64,000 nt of DNA from Welwitschia mirabilis (taxonomy: Eukaryota > Gnetophyta > Gnetopsida > Welwitschiales): NCBI GenBank assembly GCA_051453625.1, contig JBOZIK010000001.1, positions 114,154,482 through 114,218,481 on the forward strand, in the 5' to 3' direction. The notes under the pieces were generated by a model that was not told the origin of the DNA, searched no databases, and saw only the letters and a list, made by a program, of their open reading frames with translations. The first letter of the stretch is position 1. Every line of letters begins with the position of its first letter. Of this stretch, positions 46,701 to 57,469 are shown piece after piece. A program made the position numbers and the translations under genes.

Positions 46701-47953
46701 TTTATATGCATGTACTAGAGGGCTTAGAAGTGAAAAATAGAAATTTGGTTTGCAGGTTTAAGAAGCCTTTTTATAACTTGAAATAGATATCTCATCAATG
46801 GTACAAGAAGTTTGATTTTTATAAAGAAACAAAGATACTTTAGTTGTTATTATGATCATTATGTGTACCTTTACATGAGTGCTTTAGGTATGATTATCAT
46901 TCTTATGTTGTATGTTAATGATCGTTGGTTGTTGGAAATAACATAAAAGAATTCAATAGATTGAAGAAGGAAATATCCAAGAATTTTATCACTAGAGATC
47001 TTAGACCAATAAAACAAATCCTTGAAATGAGGATCATGAGATATAGATAATGTCAGAGATTGTGGTTAAGCCAATTTGAATATATCGATAAATTTTTAAA
47101 ACATTTTAACATGCTACATTGTAAACCTATTTGTATTTCTCTAACTACGCATTTTTAATTGACTCATCAGGGTTGTCCTACTTCAAAGAAGGAGAAGGCA
47201 AAAATGATAAATCTCTCCTATAGATTAGCTATGGGAAGCCTGATGTATGTCATGGTCTGTACTAGATCAAACATTACTCATCCAGTGGGAATTGTCTCTC
47301 ATTTTATGAGTAATCCTAAAAAAGAGAACTAGGAAGCAATAAAATAAATACTTGGTTACTTGAAAGGATCCAACATATGAGTTTATGTTTTGGCAATGCT
47401 AATTTGCACGTTATAGAGTATTTGAATACCAGTTATGCTAGTTTCAGTGATGCCAAAAAGTATACTGCTGGGTATGTTGTTACTTTTGATGGTGGAGCTG
47501 TTAGCTGGATATCTTTTCCACAATCAAATATTGCTCTTTCCATTGCAGAAGCTGAGTATCTTGCCTTAATATAAGTATCTAAGGTGATGTTGTGAGTGTA
47601 TAGTCTTATTAGCTGGTTTGGCCTTTGTTAAACTAAGTTTGTCATGCATTGTGAGAGTCAGAGTTATGTATCTGAGAAGAATTCTATTTATCATGCTAGA
47701 GCTAATCACATTGATGTTAAATATCATTTCATTTGGTAGAACGTTAAAAAAGGCTTACTAGATGTTTGGAAGATTCACCTGCAAGTAAATCTTGTTGATT
47801 TCCTGACAAAGATTGTTAATGGCATAAAGCAAAAGCCATCTTTTGATGGAGTATGATTGGGGATGTGATCTGAAAGCAAGAAAGTAGTCATATCTTGGAG
47901 CTATATAAGTAGCTATTCTTGAAGACTTGAAATTTTTTTCTCAAGTGGGAGAA
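43770..47953 (+). mobile_element. Copia-2 gag-pol relic
   Basis: Gag at 44,330-44,900 (KMLNERYEKPTRMNKYYMI, VITVLSSLSNSWETI), with zinc knuckle relic YWYYKKKDNLHKNC at 44,771 (two Cys now Tyr). Pre-integrase at 45,310 (DVSLWHHRLGYLSKTRM). Integrase at 45,650 (KARAENESSYRIKYLIIDNE, DEYTFVSFLNFL). RT from 46,420 (HTWDLVSLPKGKMPLKSKWL), with its catalytic box changed to YVND at about 46,911. RNase H has the open frame 47,377-47,574 (CFGNANLHVIEYLNTSYAS, YTAGYVVTFDGGAVSW, AEAEYLAL) and then HARANHIDVKYHFIW at 47,695. A polypurine tract caagtgggagaa at 47,942-47,953 directly precedes the 3' LTR. Many stops; dead. Confidence 0.9.
43814..44278. repeat. Near-duplicate sequence flanking a 100-N gap
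   Basis: 43,814-43,975 and 44,076-44,278 are the same gag-start sequence with about ten differences, separated by the gap 43,976-44,075. The right copy also has a perfect 41-bp tandem duplication (44,171-44,211 and 44,212-44,252). They could be two haplotypes or two repeat copies joined by the scaffolder, or a real local duplication. Confidence 0.85.
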
Positions 47954-48155
47954 TGTTGGAAAAAGTAAAGCTAAATTTGCCTTTCTTTTTTTAACATTAT
48001 GTTTTAACATTGACCTCTCCTTTTTGTAATGTGGTAAAAAGAGGTTATTTTCCCCTCTCCGTTCCCCCACCTAAAGAGGAGGAAAGGGGAGAAACTTTCT
48101 AGAAGGGGAACTTTCTAGATTCAGTTGGCTTAAAACTCTAAACCTATTTAAAGAT
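47954..48155 (+). mobile_element. Copia-2 3' LTR, first part
   Basis: Starts TGTTGGAAAAAGTAAAG right after the polypurine tract and aligns with the 5' LTR until aacctatttaaagat at 48,155. The expected continuation (ttgcttaaggatttc) is found only at 50,328, so a 2.17-kb sequence has inserted here. Confidence 0.88.
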
Positions 48156-48379
48156 TGTTGCAATTAGCATCACCCCAAGTGATAACTTGATGACCCCTGT
48201 AAAGAGGAAAAATAGTTTGCAAGTAGGCTAGTATTTGTGGAATGTAGTATGACACTAACATAACAAAGCCTACTAAGTTGGTTACCTTGAGATTTGAGTA
48301 CTTTTTAGAGATGCATATTGTGATTGTTGGGATTAACGGATCTCATAGGACTATTGAAGAAAATTTTATAATTAACCTG

Positions 48380-48960
48380 TTTCCGGATGACACTAGTGTT
48401 CACTCCCACATGAGATAGCTAAGCATTCCCTGGACCCAAATTTTTCATACGATAAAAAAGGTCATAGAGACCATTTAAATAGGTACAACACTTACTTATG
48501 ATGAATAATCTGCACTATATTGTTCAGAAAGTCAAGGCTAATGATTGATTGCAAAAACAAGCTAAAAAGGTAAGGCTAGGTACAATAAACTACCAAAGAG
48601 TTACTTGGATTGAGGATTTGTCATGCTTAAGAGATGAGGGCATTCATGTGAGTGAAGGATTTTCCAGTGGGATTTCCAAATCTGCCTTGAAAGAGAGATT
48701 TAAGAGCTTCAATGCTGCATGAAAAGGGGTTCACAGAACTCAATCCACCTGGATCATTCCTAATGAACAGCTGCATGAAGAGCTTTGAATTTCAATTGCG
48801 GAGAAGCTGCTGCGGTATATAGGTCTTTCTTGGGAAGGTTTAGAAGCCACTTGGAAGGGAGAAAATACACAGATATGTACATCAAGTATTACTCCAAAGA
48901 CTTGGAACGTGTACTTTTAGATCTTTTTGAAGGTTCTAAAGTATCCATGCCTCTTTTTTT
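48380..48960 (+). pseudogene. EXO70-like: EXO70 exocyst subunit, C-terminal fragment
   Basis: The plus strand reads VQHLLMMNNLHYIVQKV (48,483-48,533), a linker ending VTWIEDLSCLRDEGIHVSEG, then ISKSALKERFKSFNAA (48,672-48,719), [18 protein letters not shown] (48,732-48,785), ISIAEKLL, then after a one-base frameshift near 48,814 [16 protein letters not shown] and [20 protein letters not shown], ending about 48,938. This is the C-terminal helical bundle of EXO70, the plant exocyst subunit that tethers secretory vesicles at the plasma membrane; roughly the last 150 of about 600 residues. Three in-frame TGA stops (48,546, 48,720, 48,786); the last replaces the Arg expected in EELRISI, a CGA-to-TGA change. 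Far less decayed than the surrounding copia, so probably younger. The N-terminal half is absent. Upstream 48,380-48,480 is only weakly alignable. Confidence 0.85.
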
Positions 48961-49129
48961 TTTTTGTAAAAAAAATCTTATAGAATTTATTTCTTTTTCA
49001 TGTCTCTTTTTCTTGCTTCTCATAAAAACTGGCAGATCAAATTACTCCAAGCGTCCTCCTTTCTTGCTTTTTCTTATTTGTTTGTGCCTTCTAATCTCAA
49101 TAAGACATCATAATCTTATTTATTAGTGA

Positions 49130-50322
49130 AGGAATCCTATGTTTCATGAGATTCTTGCTATGTTAAAATGAGACTAGTATGGTTAATCAGAGCAGCAATG
49201 TCCCAGGCAACAAAAGACATAGAAATCATAGCTTCCCTTCATCATTCAAGACCCCTGCTACTTTACCGGCGGGTCCTCTGCCTGCAACTCAACCGTGAAG
49301 ACCGCCTCCTTCGCTTCATCTATCTACTGGAAAGCCCAACTCCGCCATTATTGGAAGGGATTCACAGAGCTTAAAGAACAGGGACTTCATAACACTGGCA
49401 GAGGAGGAGACAAAGCGCAGGCAGTGCGCTTCGTAGGAGAGAGCGCAGGCAGGATAGAGGGACTGCACGAGAAGCTAATCAAAGCGGTTAGCAGCAGTCT
49501 GAGTGGCGGACAGGGTGCTGGAAGAGTTCAGTCAAAGGAGGAGGCAGCTTTGAGCGCACCATCAAATGTGATTACAAGGAAGGCATTCAATGAAGAAGCT
49601 CAGACAGCAGCGAAGGGACTGTGATGGAGGGAGTTCAATCAGAAGAGAGCATTAAAGAAAAAAAGGGCCAAATCAAAAAGAGGAAGGAGGAGATTTTGTC
49701 ATGGGCAGAGCAAAGGCAGCGAGGAGGAAAAGCGAAGAACTATCAAAGGGGTCTCATCGATCAACCACAGCGGAGGGGAAATGGACAAAAAGTGTCGGAC
49801 ACATTCAAGGAGGGGGTGTTCTCCATTACCTATCCATCCGGGAGTAAAGCTAATTGGTATCTTTCACTCTTCAGCAACCATGGAAGGAGAAACTTCTGGT
49901 AAAGGAGTCCCTACTTCTAGAAGAGCAGACCAGAAGGGTTTCTGGCTTCAGAAGAAAGCGCTCCCCTGCTACTCAGGTGAAGGAATTCTTTGAAGAAGTT
50001 CAACAGCACTGTACTTCCGTGGCGGACTCTGCAGTATCCTAAGATCATGGAATGAAGAGAGTGAAACACCGTAAACAACCATGGTTGACAATTCAACATG
50101 CTGTCTCTAACTCATGTTTCTCCTGGGCTTGGATTTGATAGTTCTATGAATTCCAGACGCGAGACGGTTTTGTCGTCATCGTTTTATCTCCTTTCTATTT
50201 GAGTATAAAGCCACTGTTGTTGGGATTGAGCTGGAGGCAACCATTTACCGAAATAAATGAATGAGTTAGTTCATTCTCAAATACATTGACATATGCCCTT
50301 AATAAAAATCCATGCATCAACA
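49130..50322 (+). other. GC-rich, ORF-dense segment of nested insert
   Basis: This 1.2-kb part has the highest GC in the window, with many intact CpG sites (gcgcaggcagtgcgcttcg). Three overlapping plus-strand frames are open: 49,295-49,624 (109 codons, with GESAGRIEGLHEKLIKAV), 49,621-49,902 (93 codons, EEILSWAEQRQRGGKAKN, SITYPSGSKANWYLSLF) and 49,781-49,993 (KGFWLQKKALPCYSGEGIL). Near 49,860-49,980 the text resembles loosely the W.L.l and RGFWL pieces of retroelement ORF1 proteins, but I do not recognise the family. After 50,040 it looks like an LTR or 3' untranslated end (TATA-like at 50,200, AATAAATGAATGAG at 50,253). It may be the body of the element that carries the EXO70 fragment. Confidence 0.45.
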
Positions 50323-50483
50323 AAGATTGCTTAAGGATTTCTTTTGTATAGATTTCTTTCACTCCTTGAAGAAGATTAAAAGCTGTACCTACTTCGTATG
50401 GATTTTTCTTGCATTAGGGTTTTCCATGTTAAATCTTGTGTGCTATTCTTCTGCTTGCTATTCTCGTTTACTATGTTGTTTCA
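50323..50483 (+). mobile_element. Copia-2 3' LTR, second part
   Basis: Resumes with AAGATTGCTTAAGG and aligns with the 5' LTR through acctacttc.tatgg to the end ttgtttca at 50,483 (5' LTR ends ggttttca at 43,279). Both parts of the 3' LTR sum to about 360 bp against 375 bp for the 5' LTR. Confidence 0.85.
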
Positions 50484-50867
50484 TAATAATCCGTTGTGGC
50501 TCTTTTAACTATGGAAGGGAAGTACATTGCCGCTTTAACAATGTGCGACGAAGGGATTTGGCTAAAGAATCTCATCAATAGGAAGACATCAAGTAAAAAT
50601 GTTAATTTTTAGTAATAATCAGAGTGTCATATTCTTAGTGCAAAATCCAATGTTTCATGACAGGCTGAAGCACATCCAAGTGAAGTATCACTTTATAGAA
50701 TAAACGATTAAGAGAGGAATGTGTTTATTTATATAAGATTCACACTTCAATAAATCTAGTAGATATGTCAACAAAACTACTTTAGATAAAGAACTTCAAA
50801 GGATGCTTAAACTTCTTGCAACTTTGTTAACAATAAATAAATAGATGTGGATCAAGGTAAAGATTAT
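50484..50867 (+). mobile_element. Copia-1 RNase H tail, resumed
   Basis: Immediately after the Copia-2 3' LTR the plus strand reads SVVALLTMEGKYIAALTMC then DEGIWLKNLI, the RNase H segment VALST.EAEYIA....KE.IWLK that was missing at 42,904. Next comes NPMFHDRLKHIQVKYHFIE at about 50,645 and KIHTSINLVDMSTK at about 50,735. The taatc string is present at both junctions. A purine-rich ggatcaaggtaaagatta (50,849-50,866) is the polypurine tract before the 3' LTR. Confidence 0.88.
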
Positions 50868-51466
50868 TGAAGTCTAATTCTTTAATTAGCTTTTTCACAT
50901 TTTTCCTAAATTTAGCCTCATCCTAATTTGGTTATTTGCTATGTATTTTCATAGCCATGATAATCATAAATTAGACTTAGTGAATGACAAAGCATGCTCA
51001 TTTTAGTGGCTTTCTTATTTAACTCTAATCATAAACTTATATAAGTGGCCTTAGAAAGGTTACTTTATATTACAATTTGTACATTACAGTACATTTAATT
51101 GTGTAATACTAGAGGAATTATTGTCTTGGTTAGTTTTGGGGGCTTTGGGTGAGGAAGTATGTCTGCCTATGGGTTAGGATGTTACTACTATATTGTAGAG
51201 CCAAATTGTAATATATCCTATTTCACTCTTCCTTTTGTAACAAGAAAGTAAATCTCTTTTCTTATGGAGCTAGATACATTACCAAACCACTTTAACTTTT
51301 TGTGTGTCTTGTTCCTTGTATTTTTCCTTATTGCATGTTATTTTGCCCTTGTTTTTCTCACTTTCTACACTCAAGATTCTTCTATTTTATAGCTAGTTAA
51401 TTCAAGGTAGCTTTTGCGTTATGCTGCCTTTCATTTGTCATAATGCTAAAAAGAGTTTCTATTACA
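50868..51466 (+). mobile_element. Copia-1 3' LTR
   Basis: About 599 bp, TGAAGTCTAATTC...CTATTACA, colinear with the 5' LTR at 38,661-39,266. Shared landmarks: cacatttttcctaaatttag, a TATA-like cttatataagtggcc at 51,038, gaggaagtatgtctgcctatg at 51,151, aagaaagtaaatctcttttc. The two LTRs differ substantially, with small indels, so the insertion is old. The 946-N gap starts 26 bp further on. Confidence 0.85.
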
Positions 51467-51492
51467 GGGAAAAGGAATTATAAGAAGATTAT

Positions 51493-52438
51493 NNNNNNNN
51501 NNNNNNNNNNNNNNNNNNNNNNNNNNNNNNNNNNNNNNNNNNNNNNNNNNNNNNNNNNNNNNNNNNNNNNNNNNNNNNNNNNNNNNNNNNNNNNNNNNNN
51601 NNNNNNNNNNNNNNNNNNNNNNNNNNNNNNNNNNNNNNNNNNNNNNNNNNNNNNNNNNNNNNNNNNNNNNNNNNNNNNNNNNNNNNNNNNNNNNNNNNNN
51701 NNNNNNNNNNNNNNNNNNNNNNNNNNNNNNNNNNNNNNNNNNNNNNNNNNNNNNNNNNNNNNNNNNNNNNNNNNNNNNNNNNNNNNNNNNNNNNNNNNNN
51801 NNNNNNNNNNNNNNNNNNNNNNNNNNNNNNNNNNNNNNNNNNNNNNNNNNNNNNNNNNNNNNNNNNNNNNNNNNNNNNNNNNNNNNNNNNNNNNNNNNNN
51901 NNNNNNNNNNNNNNNNNNNNNNNNNNNNNNNNNNNNNNNNNNNNNNNNNNNNNNNNNNNNNNNNNNNNNNNNNNNNNNNNNNNNNNNNNNNNNNNNNNNN
52001 NNNNNNNNNNNNNNNNNNNNNNNNNNNNNNNNNNNNNNNNNNNNNNNNNNNNNNNNNNNNNNNNNNNNNNNNNNNNNNNNNNNNNNNNNNNNNNNNNNNN
52101 NNNNNNNNNNNNNNNNNNNNNNNNNNNNNNNNNNNNNNNNNNNNNNNNNNNNNNNNNNNNNNNNNNNNNNNNNNNNNNNNNNNNNNNNNNNNNNNNNNNN
52201 NNNNNNNNNNNNNNNNNNNNNNNNNNNNNNNNNNNNNNNNNNNNNNNNNNNNNNNNNNNNNNNNNNNNNNNNNNNNNNNNNNNNNNNNNNNNNNNNNNNN
52301 NNNNNNNNNNNNNNNNNNNNNNNNNNNNNNNNNNNNNNNNNNNNNNNNNNNNNNNNNNNNNNNNNNNNNNNNNNNNNNNNNNNNNNNNNNNNNNNNNNNN
52401 NNNNNNNNNNNNNNNNNNNNNNNNNNNNNNNNNNNNNN
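51493..52438. other. Assembly gap (946 N)
   Basis: The only gap here whose length is neither 10 nor 100, so the size may be estimated from read pairs. It immediately follows Copia-1. Confidence 0.99.
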
Positions 52439-53880
52439 TTTTTGGCCTTTACTTCTTAGATTTTCAATGTAGTTTACCTTTTACATTTAAGTTCAATACA
52501 ATGAAAAAATGATAGTCATTTTTACCTTATAAAGAAAAAAGATTATTATCATATGCTTTTGAAAGACATATTCATTAAGAATCACTATTATAAATTACAC
52601 CAAATGCCAAACGTAGAGATTTAATGGAGATCAAGAGCTCATAGCATTTGGAGATTACTTGTCTTATCAAAAAAATATTACTATTTATGGTATCTATTTT
52701 ATCAACATCTACTTACTGGTAGAAAGCTTCTATATGTGAAATTTGTAGTTGACATCTAGCCTTTCTACAATAATGACAACAATTTTCAATATAGCTTCAT
52801 TGATTTCTTTATGGCTTGAAATCCTTAGATATCGATTCTTATATTCTTTCAAGAATTTCATTCAAGCTTGAAGTATTTCTTCTTAGAGATCTAATAAATC
52901 TTCAAAGTTACTAATTATTTGTTTAAAAGTGTTTTGATCCTTGCACCCTTCACATAATCTACAAACATTGATGTACTCATATTTTTTAAAGAATTGATAA
53001 CTATACTTTTCTAGACTTAAGGCTTTTATTTTGTAAATTATTACTTTTAAATCCACACTTAGGTGATAGAAAATTAGTTAGAGGTTAATTAACTCCTCCA
53101 GCTAGTGGATCATTATTCAAATGGATATTTCTTAGCTTCATAGATGTCTTCTTAGAATCCAGTTGTTACCATAATATATCCTTTTTTTTTTAGACCTTCA
53201 TGCTAGCCCTACATAGCTTACAAATAATAGACAAATTGAAGACTATAAAAGTCATTTTCCACCACTCCAGGACCATGTATAAAAAGATGCGTAAAGCCCT
53301 TTATTACCTTCAAAGTATTTATCTTTAGTTATGATGATGTATTACCTAGATACAAGAAATTTTTTAGTTACATTTTCTCTATAGTCTAGTCACAGGATTT
53401 TTGATCATATACTTACTATGTATTGTAGATGTTTTTAAAGGTTAATATCACATTACTATTTAGCTTTTAACACCCTCCTTAAAGATGGCCACTAAAAGAC
53501 ATTAAATAAGTATAATTTGTTATAGTGATTATTAAAGAAGAATATTTATTTGTTATTTTTAGGATGCACTCTTTTTCTTCTATAAGGAAAACTTTTCTAA
53601 CTAAGTGGTAATCTAATTGGTGGGAGACTTGTTCTTTTCTTAGAAGGTTTTGAGTTTAGACCTTTGATGCTTTCTTGGAATATGCTTTCTTGGAATATTA
53701 TGAGGCCTTACACATAATTAAAATCATTTATTTAGACAATCAAGGTGGTTATACTTCTAGGTGAAGTAGCTAAAAGTTTCATGTTTAACTTCCCCTTTTA
53801 TCAGGGAATATTTATTTTACTTTCATAATAAAGTTATTTTTGTTATTATTTTTAAAGGCTTTTTATATTTTATTCTTTTA
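52439..53880. other. AT-rich relic sequence
   Basis: Minus-strand stretches such as LRRNTSSLNEILER are faintly protein-like but lack any motif I can name. No feature is supported. Confidence 0.4.
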
Positions 53881-53887
53881 TTTCCTT

Positions 53888-54062
53888 ATATTTTTTTTAA
53901 AAAAAAACTTAGGAGGAAGTTTTATCATATATTTTGCGAAAAGTATAGCCACCCAGCTTGCTTAAATATATGATGTAATTATGTCTAAGGCTACGTACAT
54001 CCAAAAGCTGAAACCCCTAACCTTATGAATAAAGGACAAGTGCCTCATCAATTTAACCACCA
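53888..54062 (-). mobile_element. Possible tRNA-derived SINE
   Basis: On the minus strand from 54,062: ggtggttaaattgatgaggc (box A-like), then aaggttaggggtttcagctt (box B-like) about 40 nt downstream. The body has gtacgtagccttagacataa and ends ggctatacttttcgc, followed by a homopolymer T/A tract (plus strand 53,888-53,909). This is the layout of plant tRNA-derived SINEs. Both pol III boxes carry mismatches and no target duplication was recognised. Confidence 0.42.
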
Positions 54063-54178
54063 TCTAATTAGCTTTTCTTATGCCAAAATATGTTTAATTA
54101 ACACTAAAATTCATAGATTTCTTTTAAATTATAATTCTATGTTGATAGATTTAATATACTATGTAATTTTAAACAAAG

Positions 54179-54278
54179 NNNNNNNNNNNNNNNNNNNNNN
54201 NNNNNNNNNNNNNNNNNNNNNNNNNNNNNNNNNNNNNNNNNNNNNNNNNNNNNNNNNNNNNNNNNNNNNNNNNNNNNN
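54179..54278. other. Assembly gap (100 N)
   Basis: Exactly 100 undetermined bases. Confidence 0.99.
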
Positions 54279-56206
54279 TCATATTCGTTGATACTATTTG
54301 AGTAATTTTTATATTTATCCTTAGTAATTAACATATACAAAAATGAAGCTTAAATTATAATAAATATTATGATAAAGATTAAAAAATCAATGTAGTTAAT
54401 ATCCGTATATGATTTGATAGAATTTAGATAAAATGGAGCCTTGAAATCATCTAATAACATTAATAAATTCTTACCGAAATAAGGTCTTGTTAACCATTAA
54501 TAAGTTTAATAAGGTTTGTAAGTTAAAATCAATGAGTTTAATAAAGTTAGTTAAGTTACTAATATTTAACCTAGACTGAATAAGAATAATGCAATATTAT
54601 TTATGAAGCTTTATTTTAAAAACAAACTTAAGTTCTAATGATCATGAAGTGTAGATTTCATATCTAAGTATTCTTCATTGACTAGATTTAGCTTAACAAA
54701 CTTACCAACATACAAATAGTATTTTTAACCTTTCACATTAATGACTTGTTGGCCATGGGAATAGATGCTTAACCCATTACAAAATTTACTAAACCATTAC
54801 TTATGAAATTTAAAATATATGTAATAAATCTAGTGCACTAATATTTAGGAATGAAGATCTGTAGAGGGATAAGACAATAAACCTTGGATAAACTAAGTTT
54901 ACAATGGAATTGTTGAACTTAGTGAAATGATAATCTATCATTTAGTTAGAATACCCCTTGATCTAGGATATCAACCTGATTTTGAAAGTGAACCAATAGA
55001 TCCTGCTTTTAGCACATAAGTTATTAGTGAGTTATTATTTTTAATAGATACAAGACCTTGTATTGAATATTGTTTTGAAGACAGCTCATAAAAGTGCATA
55101 TCAGGTTTGTACACCATGTATTAAGATATATAAAAACTTTACTGAATTAATTCTTAATTAAAATAAACATATTAATAATAAAAATAAGTCATGTACTAAG
55201 GTCATGAATAAAAATAAAAAAGAAATTATGGTAGAATCGTTTTTTGATGTAGATTTTATGAGAATAACATAAAAATAAGATCGACATTAGCTTATAGAAT
55301 CTTTGTAAACAAGTCTCCTATAACTTAAAAGAATAAGAAAGAATTAATAGTAGCAAGACCTTCAATGAAAGTTGAATTCAGATTCCTAGATAAAGTGGAA
55401 AATGAAATAGAATGGTTGAATAATCTATTCTATAACATGGATCTTAGGATTAAAAAGATAATAATAATATATTGAGATAATCAATCCATTATTATTAGAA
55501 TTTAAAATCCAGACTTCATTAATAGAAGTAGAAATTTTGATTTCATTATCATGGAGTAAGTAATATTATAACAAAAATTTCATAGATGTCAACTTTGATC
55601 CTATCATACAAAAAAAATGTGATGGACTAAGAAAGTCACTTGGAGGTTAGAAGTTTATTGCATTCAAGGAATATCTAAAGATACAAAACCATAAAATCCA
55701 ACATAAGGAAGAAAAAAAAGCCTAAAAATAAAACCACCCTTAGTGCTCTCACGATTTTCAAATTTTTAAGAGAAGTATTATAACTATCCATGTAAATACT
55801 CATGGAGGGTTTATGAGTTTCAATCATAAGTCTTAAAGAATATTATAGAATCCTAACCATGGAATCATAATTTATAACTAGTGTGTATGATATTTTGTGA
55901 TGAATTTCTTAGACTTATGATAAAATCAATGGAAGTCCCACATATTCTTATAAATGAAGATGAAGATTAGGGATCTTATTTTCAAATAGATTTCAGGTAA
56001 TGATGCAATTTTATGATGTAATTTCACATGCAAGTAATTTGATAAAAATACCTTCTTCACTAATTAATGAAAATACTTATTTATTTTATAACAAACAAAA
56101 ATGGTTATTATAACTAATTTTGTATTATTTATAATTTATTATGATCATGCAATAACCTAAAGTTGTGTAAGAATATGAACATTAATGTAATTTATGTACT
56201 TTATAA
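54279..56206. other. AT-rich spacer
   Basis: No gene recognised. A small duplication (agtttaataaggtttgtaag at about 54,502 and agtttaataaagttagttaa at about 54,535) is the only structure seen. Confidence 0.4.
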
Positions 56207-56332
56207 TCTCTCTCTCTCTCTCTCTCTCTCTCNNNNNNNNNNNNNNNNNNNNNNNNNNNNNNNNNNNNNNNNNNNNNNNNNNNNNNNNNNNNNNNNNNNN
56301 NNNNNNNNNNNNNNNNNNNNNNNNNNNNNNNN

Positions 56333-56398
<66 letters not shown>
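56207..56398. repeat. (CT)n microsatellite interrupted by a 100-N gap
   Basis: A pure CT run spans 56,207-56,232, then 100 N (56,233-56,332), then a pure CT run to 56,398. The gap almost certainly exists because the assembler could not cross the repeat; true length is unknown. Open Leu-Ser or Arg-Glu frames here are artefacts of the dinucleotide. Confidence 0.97.
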
Positions 56399-56400
<2 letters not shown>

Positions 56401-57340
56401 AAAAGAAAATTAGAAAACACCTATATTAGGCTTGTGAAAAAGTAGAAAAATGTTAATATCTAGATATTCTAGTTGATTCCATCTCACGAGGAGAAGCATG
56501 TTAATAATTGATTGCATTACTTATCTGATTTTCTTAGAAACACAACTTAGAATACATTTTTAATACTTGTTTTTAAAATAATTAACCTTTTTCCTCTTCT
56601 TTCATGCTTTTTAACTTTATAAATATGTACTTACTCCCTAAGCCTTACCTGTATTAGAATATGCAATTTCCTTTTATAAAACCTCTTGTTCTAGTACATA
56701 GAATTGATAAACAATTTTTCCACTGTCCTCCTCCTCAATATTTATTTCATCTTCAATGCCATCTTCTATTTGTTTAGGATAAATGTTACTAGGATTATTA
56801 TCTTTAAAAGATTAACCTTATGATTTGGAGAGGTTGAATAGAGAAGAGTATCTACTCATCCAAATCATCTTCATGCCTTAAATCTATACTATCATTATTA
56901 AAAGAGTCATGTATACTATGAATAGATAATATTGTATATATTACTTAATTATTAATTTTTAAGAGTTACAAGATTATCTCTTTATATTTTTCTTTTTAGA
57001 GTTTCAAGTTTTACTCAAATCATTTTACTTAATAAGAGATAAATCAACTCTTAAGTATAAAATTTATCTTCAATATCATCAATTTTAAACAATTGCAATT
57101 AACATATAAAATAATGTAAAATATAAATAAAGATAAAATTACATAGGAAAAAAGTTAAAATGTATATAACCAATGAATTATTGTAGTTTGTTTTGTTCCA
57201 AGCCACATATACTTTCAAGGAACCTACCTTCAGCTTTAAAAGGACACGATGTTACATCAAAGGAATTTAACCTATTTATCTATCTTAATATTTATATATA
57301 ACTTCTTCCTCTCACATGATTTTCTTAGCTATAAATGATG
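56399..57340. other. AT-rich spacer
   Basis: Nothing recognisable on either strand. Confidence 0.4.
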
Positions 57341-57356
57341 AACCTCTTCCCTCACC

Positions 57357-57428
57357 ATAGTTCATTCTGTGCTTCCACAACATATCTCATAATCCATTTC
57401 ACTGCTTGCCAATGTTCCCATCCTGGAA
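57357..57428 (-). pseudogene. Ty1/copia RT C-terminal scrap
   Basis: The minus strand from 57,428 reads PGWEHWQAVKWIMRYV, the P...HW.AvKrilRYl.gt signature between RT and RNase H of Ty1/copia elements. Only about 20 residues are recognisable. It shows that this AT-rich stretch also contains eroded minus-strand copia sequence. Confidence 0.6.
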
Positions 57429-57469
57429 ACCACCACATATAGTGGCGAGATTGACTTCTAATTCAATTA

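Larger units (their letters stand above)
48156..50322 (+). mobile_element. Nested insert with TG...CA ends and 5-bp target duplication
   Basis: The insert begins TGTTGCAATTAGC (48,156) and ends TGCATCAACA (50,322). It is flanked by AAGAT on both sides (48,151-48,155 and 50,323-50,327), within the host LTR sequence tttaaagattgcttaagg. TG...CA ends and 5-bp duplications are hallmarks of LTR retrotransposon integration. I could not find matching terminal repeats between its two ends, nor PBS, gag or pol. Near the right end are TATA-like gagtataaagcc (50,200) and AATAAA-type sequences (50,253 onward, 50,301), as in an LTR. It could be a non-autonomous or partly deleted LTR element that captured gene sequence. 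An 8-bp reading of the duplication (aaagattg) is also possible and would suit a hAT-type insertion, but no terminal inverted repeats are visible. Confidence 0.6.

Noticed and set aside
48961-49126. Hydrophobic tail of the frame that continues past the EXO70 fragment
   Set aside because: The homology ends at DLFEGS (48,938). The rest follows a T-run and is a chance low-complexity extension.
48150-50329. hAT-type DNA transposon explanation for the nested insert (8-bp aaagattg duplication)
   Set aside because: No terminal inverted repeats are visible. The 5-bp AAGAT reading with TG...CA ends is more coherent, though not proven.
51443-52459. A 338-codon open frame across the large gap
   Set aside because: Almost all codons are N. 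There is no sequence evidence of coding.
56157-56445. Long open frames of alternating Leu-Ser or Arg-Glu
   Set aside because: They are produced by the CT dinucleotide repeat and the run of N, not by a gene.
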